A DNA stretch of 14,989 nucleotides, taken from assembly GCA_030626185.1 (NCBI GenBank), contig DAOUPL010000015.1, positions 1-14,989 on the forward strand, written 5' to 3'. The first letter of the stretch is position 1. Every line of letters starts with the position of its first letter. This stretch comes from a bacterium. Lineage in GTDB: Bacteria; Babelota; Babeliae; Babelales; Vermiphilaceae. The notes under the pieces are model-generated. The model was not told where the DNA came from. It made no database searches and saw only the letters and a list, made by a program, of their open reading frames with translations. Both the position numbers and the translations under genes were made by a program. Shown one piece after another: positions 7,183 to 13,730 of this stretch.

Positions 7183-7881
7183 TTAACTATTTTTTGTAGT
7201 TTCTTTAGCTACATAAATCCAGTTTAAACCTGCTTTATTGGCAGCTGTGTAGACTACACCTGCTGTAAGAGCTCCTGTTACAAGAGCACCAATTTTCCAA
7301 TATTTTTTATTTTTTACTTCGTTGTTATTATTTCCTTGTAGCATCATAAGTCTGTAGAAAATATTGCTCGGCAAGCTGAGTATTTGTACAAGGACGTTGT
7401 TACTTTTTGTTTTAGATTTATTTTTCCATATACGATGAGCTGCTATTCCTAACATGATTGAACTTGCTACGGCCCCTGCGGTAACATTTTGTAGTTCGTA
7501 TCCTTGTATAGAATCAAGATTTGCTCGTAATAATAATGTTGCTGGAATTGGAGCACATCCAAAAAGTATACCTGCTGCAGTTGGAGCACTAAATGCGTTT
7601 GATAACATTGTTGGCAACAGAAAAGGACTCACAACTGCTAGACCTTTAATTGCTCCAACTGTTATGCCAAGACCAACAAAACCTACAGTTTTTGCTTGTT
7701 CCCAGGCATTTACACCGTCAGTTTTTAGGTTTGTGAAAGTTTTAGTACCATTGCTTTTTAGATTTGTGCAAGCTTCAATTATTTTATTTGTAATGTTCTT
7801 TGTATCAAAATCAAAGGCATTAACATCAGCAACACCAGTTAATAATAAAGAACCAGCTAATAATATATTTAAACGTTTCAT
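7183..7881 (-). CDS. Exported or membrane protein of unknown function
   Basis: I do not recognise this 232-residue protein. The start has an ideal GGAGG site 8 nt upstream. Residues 1-22 are a Sec signal peptide with a VNA cleavage site, followed by FDFDTKNITNK. A hydrophilic segment (about 23-62) contains two similar stretches, TNLKSNGTKTF and TNLKTDGVNAW, that look like a short internal repeat. The rest has four hydrophobic segments, rich in Gly and Ala (about 66-93, 101-118, 132-150 and 195-215). Before the last one lies a basic, Asn-rich loop (SKTKSNNV, GNNNNEVKNKKYWK). It may be an inner- or outer-membrane integral protein. It stands alone, with its own terminator and a palindrome overlapping its likely promoter. 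Confidence 0.7.
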   Translation of the reverse strand: MKRLNILLAGSLLLTGVADVNAFDFDTKNITNKIIEACTNLKSNGTKTFTNLKTDGVNAWEQAKTVGFVGLGITVGAIKGLAVVSPFLLPTMLSNAFSAPTAAGILFGCAPIPATLLLRANLDSIQGYELQNVTAGAVASSIMLGIAAHRIWKNKSKTKSNNVLVQILSLPSNIFYRLMMLQGNNNNEVKNKKYWKIGALVTGALTAGVVYTAANKAGLNWIYVAKETTKNS

Positions 7882-7922
7882 AATAAAACCTCCATTTATT
7901 GGTTTTTTTCCTTACACTACTC

Positions 7923-7956
7923 ATTCTACCAGTTGTGAAAAAATTTACAACTGGTA
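7923..7956 (-). promoter_or_regulatory. Promoter overlapped by a 10-bp palindrome (possible operator)
   Basis: TACCAGTTGT (7927-7936) and ACAACTGGTA (7947-7956) are perfect inverted repeats around 10 nt. On the minus strand, TTGTAA (7945-7950) and TAGAAT (7923-7928), 16 nt apart, form a plausible promoter for the gene starting at 7881, and the palindrome covers it. The arrangement suits a dimeric repressor. It could instead be a terminator-like hairpin, since AATTTT follows on the plus strand. Confidence 0.4.
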
Positions 7957-8040
7957 ATTTTCCTTGTTTTGTACCACCAGATGGGAGTTTTAAATAGGGG
8001 TGCTCTAGATCGTATAAAATAGGAAATATTTGTTGAAACA

Positions 8041-8061
8041 AGCGATCTGTTCGCTATTTTT
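8041..8061. terminator. Short hairpin with T-run
   Basis: AGCGA (8041-8045) and TCGCT (8051-8055) form a 5-bp stem with a 5-nt loop, followed on the plus strand by ATTTTT. No plus-strand gene ends here. On the minus strand it lies downstream of the 82-residue gene and is followed by TTGTTTC, so it may end that transcript weakly. Confidence 0.35.
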
Positions 8062-8067
8062 CGTTAT

Positions 8068-8109
8068 TGATGCGCTTAGATCCCCTTACTTTTAAGCTGT
8101 AGCGCATTA
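8068..8109. repeat. Intergenic palindrome-ended element, copy 2
   Basis: TGATGCGCT (8068-8076) pairs, allowing a G-T pair, with AGCGCATTA (8101-8109) around a 24-nt interior. Its outer 12 left and 8 right bases equal those of the element at 950-1005. The right arm contains the TAA stop (8107-8109) of the minus-strand winged-helix gene. As in the other copy, a hairpin plus T-run precedes it by a few bases. Confidence 0.5.
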
Positions 8110-8355
8110 CTTCTCAGCGATAGAAATAATGTTTTTTTGTTTGCAAATAAGGTTGTCTGTTTCAAGTTGTTGCAAAATGCCTTCTAGGCGGTCTTTTTCC
8201 GGAAAGTGTTCTAAAATCTCTTGTGTAGAAAGTTGATGATATTTGAGTAATAATTTTACAATTGCACCGCGGATTTGACGATCAGATCCTTCAAATCGTG
8301 ATTGGCGTATGTGATGCTTGCTTTTGCGTGAGGGGTTTTTGTTTAATTGCTTCAT
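8107..8355 (-). CDS. Small winged-helix-like basic protein
   Basis: This 82-residue protein has a basic N-terminal tail (residues 1-26: KNPSRKSKHHIRQSRFEGSDRQ in pieces), then a predicted helix-rich winged-helix fold. RGAIVKLLLKYHQ is helix 1, STQEILEHF with the following turn looks like a helix-turn-helix entry, and RLEGILQQLETDNLI plus CKQKNIISIAEK resembles a recognition helix and wing. The FEGSDRQIRG stretch reminds me of the C-terminal extension of some A/G-specific adenine DNA glycosylases (MutY family). Here it stands alone: a stop (TAA) lies in frame 15 nt upstream of the ATG, so no glycosylase domain is attached. There is no strong ribosome-binding site. It is divergent from the DUF1295 gene across 98 nt containing palindromes. 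It is a likely DNA-binding protein of unknown target. Confidence 0.6.
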   Translation of the reverse strand: MKQLNKNPSRKSKHHIRQSRFEGSDRQIRGAIVKLLLKYHQLSTQEILEHFPEKDRLEGILQQLETDNLICKQKNIISIAEK

Positions 8356-8363
8356 ATTTGTAT

Positions 8364-8417
8364 AACATCGTTAGAGTGTTGCAAATCGTTTTATAAACGT
8401 GCTAAAACGATGATGTT
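8364..8417. promoter_or_regulatory. Divergent promoter region with nested inverted repeats
   Basis: Between the divergent starts, AACATCGTT (8364-8372) faces AACGATGATGTT (8406-8417), an imperfect inverted repeat. Inside lies CGTTT-TAT-AAACG (8387-8399), a perfect 5-bp palindrome. A plus-strand promoter candidate, TTGCAA (8380-8385) plus TAAAAC (8403-8408) preceded by TG, overlaps both. The layout would suit co-regulation of both genes. Confidence 0.35.
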
Positions 8418-8453
8418 TTCTTTAGTGTATCATTTTTCTTAAAAAGGGGATGT

Positions 8454-9377
8454 ATGAATATACTACCAGGTGCTGGTCCAGAGAGTGGACCAGGAGTTTT
8501 AGGCGTTGTTACAAAGCCATTTGAGATGGTTGGCAAAGGAATAAGTAATGTTCTTTTTGCGCCATTTTCTCGACTTTTGAATTTACTCGGTCTTTACCAA
8601 GCCTTTATGGCGATTGCAACATTGTTGGCGCAATCATTTGGCATGTTGTATGCCGGAACTTTTGTGTTGTACGTTATTACCCAAATACTTGGTGATAATA
8701 CGTTGCTTGATCTTGGTTGGGGGTTAGGTTTTGCGGGCATTGCGGCATTTACTTATTATCAAGGCGCAATGACAACGCGTGCAGCATTTGTGACAGCATT
8801 ATTAGTTATTTGGGGTATACGTTTATCAATACATTTATTGTATCGTTATATTTGCTGTGGGCCAGACAAACGTCATCAAGCAATGCGTAAGCAATGGGGT
8901 AGTCTTGCATGGTTGCAAACATTCTTGAGTTGCTATTTGTTGCATAATTTTTTGATGTTGTTAATTCTTGTTCCGGTATTAATCATCAATATTAGTTCAC
9001 AAGCAGAATTTGTAACTACTGATTATATTGGCATGGGTTTAGCAATAGTTGGTTTTTTAATTGAATTTGTCAGTGATTTACAATTACACATGTTTAGAGC
9101 AAAACATAAAGATTCAGGTCAAGTTTGTAAAACTGGTTTATGGGGACTATGTCGTCATCCAAACTACTTTGGTGATTTTTTGATGTGGACCGGTATTTGG
9201 TTGATGGCTTATGCGTTGCCAGGCGGTATTGCAGCAATTATTAGTCCAATTGTTTTATTGCTAGTTTTTTGTTGTTATTCTATTCCGACAACTGAGAAAA
9301 TCTTTGCAGCAAATACGGCGTATCAAGAATATAAAAAATGCACGAGCTGCTTTATTCCATGGATTTCAGGAAAATAA
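8454..9377 (+). CDS. DUF1295 family integral membrane protein (steroid 5-alpha-reductase-like)
   Basis: This 307-residue polytopic membrane protein belongs to the DUF1295 branch of the ICMT/steroid-5-alpha-reductase superfamily, whose members reduce or methylate lipids. The conserved C-terminal core is clear: EFVSDLQLHMFR (204-215), then GLWGLCRHPNYFGDFLMWTG (228-247, with R234, H235, P236 and N237 forming the cofactor motif), then EKIFAANTAYQEYKKCTSCF (281-300) and IPW. About seven membrane helices are visible from residue 45 on. The first roughly 45 residues (Gly/Pro-rich, then amphipathic) are an unusual extension. The site AAGGGG lies 4 nt before the chosen ATG; an overlapping ATG at 8450 is out of frame. 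The ldh gene follows after 9 nt. The substrate is unknown. Confidence 0.85.
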   Translation: MNILPGAGPESGPGVLGVVTKPFEMVGKGISNVLFAPFSRLLNLLGLYQAFMAIATLLAQSFGMLYAGTFVLYVITQILGDNTLLDLGWGLGFAGIAAFTYYQGAMTTRAAFVTALLVIWGIRLSIHLLYRYICCGPDKRHQAMRKQWGSLAWLQTFLSCYLLHNFLMLLILVPVLIINISSQAEFVTTDYIGMGLAIVGFLIEFVSDLQLHMFRAKHKDSGQVCKTGLWGLCRHPNYFGDFLMWTGIWLMAYALPGGIAAIISPIVLLLVFCCYSIPTTEKIFAANTAYQEYKKCTSCFIPWISGK

Positions 9378-9386
9378 GTTAACGTA

Positions 9387-10277
9387 ATGCATGATAAAAC
9401 TATTGGTATTATTGGTACTGGTTCTGTTGGTGCAACACTTGCGTACACATTGGTGATACGCAATGTTGCACCACGTTTGTTGTTATACGATCTTGATCAA
9501 CAGCGTTGTGCGTCAGAATTGTTAGATTTACAAGATGCTTCGTTATTTTCGTCAATTAACGAGATTACGCAAGTTACTAGCATAAATGATTTGTCTCATG
9601 CAGATATTATTATTATCGTTGCAGGCAAAAAACAACGAGCAGAGCAAACGCGTGATGATTTGTTGCAAGATAACAAAAAAGTTATTGCTGCTATTGCCAA
9701 AGAGTTACAAGCGATCAATAAAGATTGTGTAGTGATTATGGTAACTAATCCCGTTGATTTATTGACGCATCAGTTACAACAATTATTACCGTTGCCAAAA
9801 AATCAAATTATTGGTTCTGGTGGGTTGCTTGACAGCAATCGATTGCGCTTTGCAATTGCGCAGCATGTTGGGTGCCACCCATCAGCAGTTGATGCGTTAG
9901 TTATTGGGCAACATGGCGATAAACAAGTTGCGTTATTCTCATCAGCACAAGTTGACGGTAAGCCATTAGTGCTGACAAATAAAGAACAAGAACAAATTAG
10001 AGAAAAAAGTATACAAAAAGTTTACAAAATTATTGAAGGCAAAGGTGCAACCTATTTTGGTGTTGCATCATGCGTGGCACACATGTGTGATGTAATTTTA
10101 CATGACAAAAAAGAAGTTTTTCCGGTTGTGTGTTATCAACAAGTATTTGATTGTTGTTTCTCTATGTTAGTTGTGCTTGGTGCGCAAGGCGTTGTTTCGT
10201 ACGTCGACGTTGTGTTAAGCGATGATGAACAAAAACAATTACAAGATTCTATTCAATTATTAAAAATCAATTCATAA
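9387..10277 (+). CDS. ldh: L-lactate dehydrogenase
   Basis: This NAD-dependent cytosolic enzyme interconverts pyruvate and L-lactate and regenerates NAD+ during fermentation. It has 296 residues, slightly short of the usual 310-320. Residues 10-15 (GTGSVG) are the Rossmann loop and D35 (LYDLD) binds the NAD ribose. The substrate loop AGKKQRAEQTR has Gln (Q83) at the position that is Gln in lactate and Arg in malate dehydrogenases, so lactate is favoured. R89 follows. The catalytic pair D149/R152 (GLLDSNRLRF) and H176 (IGQHGD) are present, and GATYFG marks the C-terminal half. The Glu usually before that His-Gly-Asp is Gln here. It starts 9 nt after the DUF1295 gene without a clear ribosome-binding site, so translation may be coupled. 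A weak terminator follows. Confidence 0.92.
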   Translation: MHDKTIGIIGTGSVGATLAYTLVIRNVAPRLLLYDLDQQRCASELLDLQDASLFSSINEITQVTSINDLSHADIIIIVAGKKQRAEQTRDDLLQDNKKVIAAIAKELQAINKDCVVIMVTNPVDLLTHQLQQLLPLPKNQIIGSGGLLDSNRLRFAIAQHVGCHPSAVDALVIGQHGDKQVALFSSAQVDGKPLVLTNKEQEQIREKSIQKVYKIIEGKGATYFGVASCVAHMCDVILHDKKEVFPVVCYQQVFDCCFSMLVVLGAQGVVSYVDVVLSDDEQKQLQDSIQLLKINS

Positions 10278-10279
10278 TT

Positions 10280-10301
10280 CTCGGAACTTTGAGCTTTTTT
10301 T
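10280..10301 (+). terminator. Weak terminator of the DUF1295-ldh operon
   Basis: CTCGG (10280-10284) and TTGAG (10289-10293) can form a short stem with two G-T pairs, followed by C and seven T. It lies 3 nt after the ldh stop. The T-run is convincing; the stem is marginal. Confidence 0.4.
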
Positions 10302-10349
10302 ATTGATGTGATACATTTTTATAGTATTTACACTTATAAAGGACAACAT

Positions 10350-10784
10350 ATGAAATTAGTATCTTTAGTAAAAAAGTTTGTTATTGTTGGGTTGTTTTTT
10401 GTGAGCTCTAATGCAGTTTACGGATATGATTTGAAGGTTAGTTTGCCAGATGTGTTTGAAGGAGTTGGTACAAAATTTTCTAACGATCCAATTTTTTGGG
10501 GGGGCTGTGCTGCAGCAAGTGGTTTAGTAACTTTTTTAGGTGGGCTAAGTGCATATTTAGAAAAAGATAAAAAAATAAAAGATAAATCGGATCGATTTAT
10601 AACTATTATTGCTTTTATGTCTCTTTTAGTGGGTTTTGCTTATATTTGTCAAAAAGATTATTCAGCGATGAAAAAAGTGTTCTGCGGTTGCCTGAGTAGT
10701 TATGTAATATTTCTCATGAGTCCGATTTTATTTTTTATAGGTTATGCACCAACAGATTATCTTTTTTCTAACGAAGAAAAATAA
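10350..10784 (+). CDS. Small exported membrane protein of unknown function
   Basis: I do not recognise this 144-residue protein. I chose the ATG at 10350, which has AAAGGA 6 nt upstream. An in-frame GTG at 10308 would add 14 residues but lies inside a likely promoter (TTGATG 10303-10308, TATTTA 10325-10330, 16-nt spacer). Residues 1-25 are a Sec signal peptide (MKLVSLVKK plus a hydrophobic core, cleavage near AVYG). Three hydrophobic segments follow (about 48-70, 84-101 and 110-130), separated by a strongly basic/acidic loop (LEKDKKIKDKSDR). It ends SNEEK. It resembles the orphan at 7183-7881 in general design (signal peptide plus Gly/Ala-rich helices) but not in sequence that I can align. 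A strong terminator follows. Confidence 0.65.
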   Translation: MKLVSLVKKFVIVGLFFVSSNAVYGYDLKVSLPDVFEGVGTKFSNDPIFWGGCAAASGLVTFLGGLSAYLEKDKKIKDKSDRFITIIAFMSLLVGFAYICQKDYSAMKKVFCGCLSSYVIFLMSPILFFIGYAPTDYLFSNEEK

Positions 10785-10789
10785 GATAA

Positions 10790-10812
10790 GCCCGCTAAAG
10801 CGGGCCTTTTTT
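10790..10812. terminator. Bidirectional Rho-independent terminator
   Basis: GCCCGC (10790-10795) and GCGGGC (10800-10805) form a 6-bp GC stem with a TAAA tetraloop. On the plus strand CTTTTTT follows and ends the 10350-10784 transcript. The T-run overlaps the TAA stop of the M16 gene on the minus strand; read that way, TTATCTTATTTTTC follows the hairpin. One hairpin thus appears to serve both convergent genes. Confidence 0.85.
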
Positions 10813-13591
10813 ATAATCTACCAGCTTTAACTTTCAATAACTTTTTATCAGTCATTAGTTCTTTAAGTGAACTTTTTACGTCATCAAGTGTGACACTTTC
10901 AAGTTTGTTTGCACGAGTATCAAAGTAATCTTGTGATAAATTGTGATAATCAAGATACAAGAAAGTATTTGCCAAACTGTTGTTTGATGCAAAGTTATCA
11001 ACCATTGAGTTGATGATTGCACGTTTGGCCTCATTAAGTTCATCTTGTGTGATGCTATCGACAATGGTGTTTATTGTTTGCACAATAACTTTTTCAGCTT
11101 CAGGCAAACGATCACATGAGACCATTGTTTTTACAAATAACATTCCCGGCTCTTTATCGGTTGCTGCAAGTACAGAGCCATTGATGCTATAAAATAAACC
11201 TGTTTGTTCTCGAAGTTGAAACAAGCGTGAACTCATGGAGCCAAGAACACCACCGCCAAAAATTTGATTAAACAACTCATATTTATCATAATCTTGGTGA
11301 TCACGAGCAATAGAGTGTTTTGCAAATGCAAGTACTACTTGGTCACGATTAATGGGTGAAATAACTTCGTCTTTGTATTCTGTTGGCAATGTTGGATACA
11401 CAATGTCGGCAACTTGTTGCCCTTGCCATGAGCCAAGTTTATCTTCGAGAAGTTTAGGAATGTCGTAATCAGAAATATCACCAACAATGGCAACACGTGC
11501 ACCATCAGGAGATATATATTTTTTGTAATAATTTACTAAGTCGTCACGAGATAGTTTTGTGATAATTTCACGAGTTCCAAGACGGTTTTTACTGTATGGA
11601 TGACCAGCGTATAATTGTTCACGCACTAGTTGGCCGATAAACGATCGTGGTTCATCCCAGAAGTTATCAATAGTGGTCAATAGTTGATCACGTACTTTTG
11701 CAATCTCTTTTTCATCAAATAATGCGTTGTGCAAAACGTCGTTGATGATATCAAGCGCAAAGGGTAAATCTTCTTTAAGTAACGACATACTGATAGTGCC
11801 AGGGCAAATAGCGAGTGACATACCACGGACTTCTATCGCTTGTGCAAACTCGATTGCTGAGTAGGTTGTTGTACCTTCAGAAAGAAGCTGACTAACAAAA
11901 TTACCAATTCCAAGTTGTTTTTCTGGGTCGTTATAACTTTGTACTTTAAGATCAACAACTAACGTGATCTTTGGCGTATTTGGGTTGTGATGTGATAATA
12001 CTTTAACACCATTTTGTAGTTTTGTAATTTCAGCTTTTGCAAAATCAAACGATTTTGGTAACGTTGGTTGCACGGTATTTGCATAACGCGTTTCTTCTAC
12101 TGGTAATGTGCGTACGTGTGCTGATAAAATTTCTTCATCAAGTTTATCAGAAGCTGTTTGCATTTGTCGCCATTGTTCTTTTTCTTCTTCAGGCAATGCA
12201 AGCACGTTACCGCGATGCATAACCGTTGGTCTAAAATAACGTTGTAAAATTTCAAGTGCTTGTTTTTGTACTTCGCTATAATCTTGTTCCATGCTGCTAA
12301 AAATATAATCTTCTTGTCCAGTAGCCAAAAAGTATTCACCAATGGCATATGCTTGATGCTCGATATCTTCTAATAAGTTGTACAAACTCATGCGTGTTTT
12401 ATTAAACGCACGACGTAGCTCTTGTTGTGTAAAGCCGTTTTTCTTAATATCACTAATTTCATCATAAATGTACTGTTCTATTTTTGGCAAATCGCTAATA
12501 TTTTTGGGGTTATACGCAATGTAAAAAAGACTGTGATCAAATAAGTTATCAGTACCTGCTTCAATAGAAGTGACCAATTTTTTTTCGTCTACAAGTTTTT
12601 TGTACAAACGTGAACTTTTACCACGTGCAAGCACCCATTCGAGTAATCGCAACACGTGATCTTGTTTTTTAGAGCTACCAGGAACCAAAAACATGTTTAT
12701 GGTAGTTGGCACTTTAACATCGCGATACAAATTGACTGATTTGCTGACAATGTCATCATTAAAATAATAACTTTGTCGTGTGTACGATTCATCAGCTTCA
12801 ATACTTTCAAAATGTTTTTGTGCTTCTTGTAAAACTTCTTCTGGGTCAACATCACCAACAATGACAAACGTTGCATTATTTGGCTTATAATGTTTTTTAT
12901 AAAAACTTTTGAGTAGTTCTGTGTTAGCTTTCCATAAATCTTGTTTATAACCAATAATCGGGAAGTGGTATGGATGATCAGCAAAGATAACACCGACCAT
13001 TTCATCAAGTAAACTTCTGATAAAGTAATCTTTATACATTTTGAGTTCTTGAATAACGGCCTTCATTTCTGAGTTGAGCATTTGTTGATCAAAGCGTGCA
13101 TTAGTCATGCAATCAGCAATCACTGGCAATATTTCTTTCCAGTGATGTGTTGGCATGTTAAACAGGTAGCCAGTATAATCGTATGAGGTAAATGCGTTGC
13201 AGTTACCAGAAAGTTTGTGTACCACAAAGTTGATATCAGATTCAGAAAGTTTTTCGGTGCCCTTAAAGATCATATGTTCGATTAAATGAGCAATACCACG
13301 TTCGCCATTTTCTTCATCTTTCGATCCGACGTAATACCACATTTGCATAGAAACTTTAGGGATCGTTTTTACCACACGTACTAAAATAGTTAACCCATTT
13401 TTTAGGGTGTATTTTTTGATGTTTGCGTGATGATTAGCATTTTTGGGAGTTTGTTGCGCATTTTGCATTAAGCATTCCTCAGCGTCGTATAATATTTCTT
13501 TTTTGCTTTGTTTATCGGGTTCGCAAGTTGCTTGATGTATTAAAAAGGCGATAAAAGTAAGTTGATAAAATAACAATATAGATTTCTTCAT
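10811..13591 (-). CDS. M16 family zinc metallopeptidase, two-domain (pitrilysin/insulinase type), exported
   Basis: This is a probable periplasmic or surface-exposed protease that cuts peptides inside a closed clamshell. The 926 residues hold two M16 units on one chain. Residues 1-23 are a signal peptide ending QATC. The first unit (about 55-490) has the inverted zinc site HLIEH (102-106), the third ligand E182 in VIQELKMYKD (76 residues on, as in the family) and E175 beside it. The second unit (about 515-926) is the degenerate half: NFVSQ (564-568) sits where HxxEH would be. It keeps the substrate-binding R794 and Y801 (LREQTGLFYS). The acidic segment between the halves (465-500) is the hinge. 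All catalytic residues are intact, so activity is likely. Bacterial relatives include PqqL-like and other processing peptidases. The start has only a weak purine-rich site. It is transcribed alone. Confidence 0.93.
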   Translation of the reverse strand: MKKSILLFYQLTFIAFLIHQATCEPDKQSKKEILYDAEECLMQNAQQTPKNANHHANIKKYTLKNGLTILVRVVKTIPKVSMQMWYYVGSKDEENGERGIAHLIEHMIFKGTEKLSESDINFVVHKLSGNCNAFTSYDYTGYLFNMPTHHWKEILPVIADCMTNARFDQQMLNSEMKAVIQELKMYKDYFIRSLLDEMVGVIFADHPYHFPIIGYKQDLWKANTELLKSFYKKHYKPNNATFVIVGDVDPEEVLQEAQKHFESIEADESYTRQSYYFNDDIVSKSVNLYRDVKVPTTINMFLVPGSSKKQDHVLRLLEWVLARGKSSRLYKKLVDEKKLVTSIEAGTDNLFDHSLFYIAYNPKNISDLPKIEQYIYDEISDIKKNGFTQQELRRAFNKTRMSLYNLLEDIEHQAYAIGEYFLATGQEDYIFSSMEQDYSEVQKQALEILQRYFRPTVMHRGNVLALPEEEKEQWRQMQTASDKLDEEILSAHVRTLPVEETRYANTVQPTLPKSFDFAKAEITKLQNGVKVLSHHNPNTPKITLVVDLKVQSYNDPEKQLGIGNFVSQLLSEGTTTYSAIEFAQAIEVRGMSLAICPGTISMSLLKEDLPFALDIINDVLHNALFDEKEIAKVRDQLLTTIDNFWDEPRSFIGQLVREQLYAGHPYSKNRLGTREIITKLSRDDLVNYYKKYISPDGARVAIVGDISDYDIPKLLEDKLGSWQGQQVADIVYPTLPTEYKDEVISPINRDQVVLAFAKHSIARDHQDYDKYELFNQIFGGGVLGSMSSRLFQLREQTGLFYSINGSVLAATDKEPGMLFVKTMVSCDRLPEAEKVIVQTINTIVDSITQDELNEAKRAIINSMVDNFASNNSLANTFLYLDYHNLSQDYFDTRANKLESVTLDDVKSSLKELMTDKKLLKVKAGRL

Positions 13592-13677
13592 TACATCTTC
13601 TTTCTTTTTATTGTTTAGTTTATCGACAAAATTGCTTTTTGCCTATGGATTAGTGTTGATTTTGGGTTTAAAGGTCG

Positions 13678-13710
13678 ATAAAATACCCCGAGATAATCGG
13701 GGCATTTTAT
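13678..13710 (-). terminator. Terminator of the ankyrin-repeat gene
   Basis: CCCCGA (13686-13691) pairs with TCGGGG (13697-13702) around GATAA. After one mismatch the stem continues ATAAAAT (13678-13684) with ATTTTAT (13704-13710). On the minus strand it lies about 20 nt past the gene's stop. It is one of the strongest hairpins in the window. Confidence 0.85.
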
Positions 13711-13730
13711 TAATTAAGATAATTTAATTA

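Noticed and set aside
7454..7957. Plus-strand 167-residue open frame opposite the exported orphan
   Set aside because: It has no ribosome-binding site and no family features. The minus-strand frame has an ideal GGAGG, signal peptide and terminator.
7826..8041. Minus-strand 71-residue open frame upstream of and overlapping the start at 7881
   Set aside because: It runs across the palindrome and promoter and overlaps the well-supported gene in another frame; its composition is not protein-like.
10308..10349. GTG start giving a 158-residue version of the 10350-10784 protein
   Set aside because: The extension lies over a likely -35/-10 region, has no ribosome-binding site and would put 14 extra residues before a proper signal peptide.
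12097..12348. Minus-strand 83-residue open frame inside the M16 gene
   Set aside because: It is a frame shadow of the M16 coding sequence, whose hinge region reads normally and without a break.
10811..13591. M16 protein as a lipoprotein (signal ends QATC)
   Set aside because: The bases before the Cys do not fit a lipobox (Q-A-T-C lacks a suitable -3 residue), so an ordinary signal peptide is more likely, though lipidation is not excluded.
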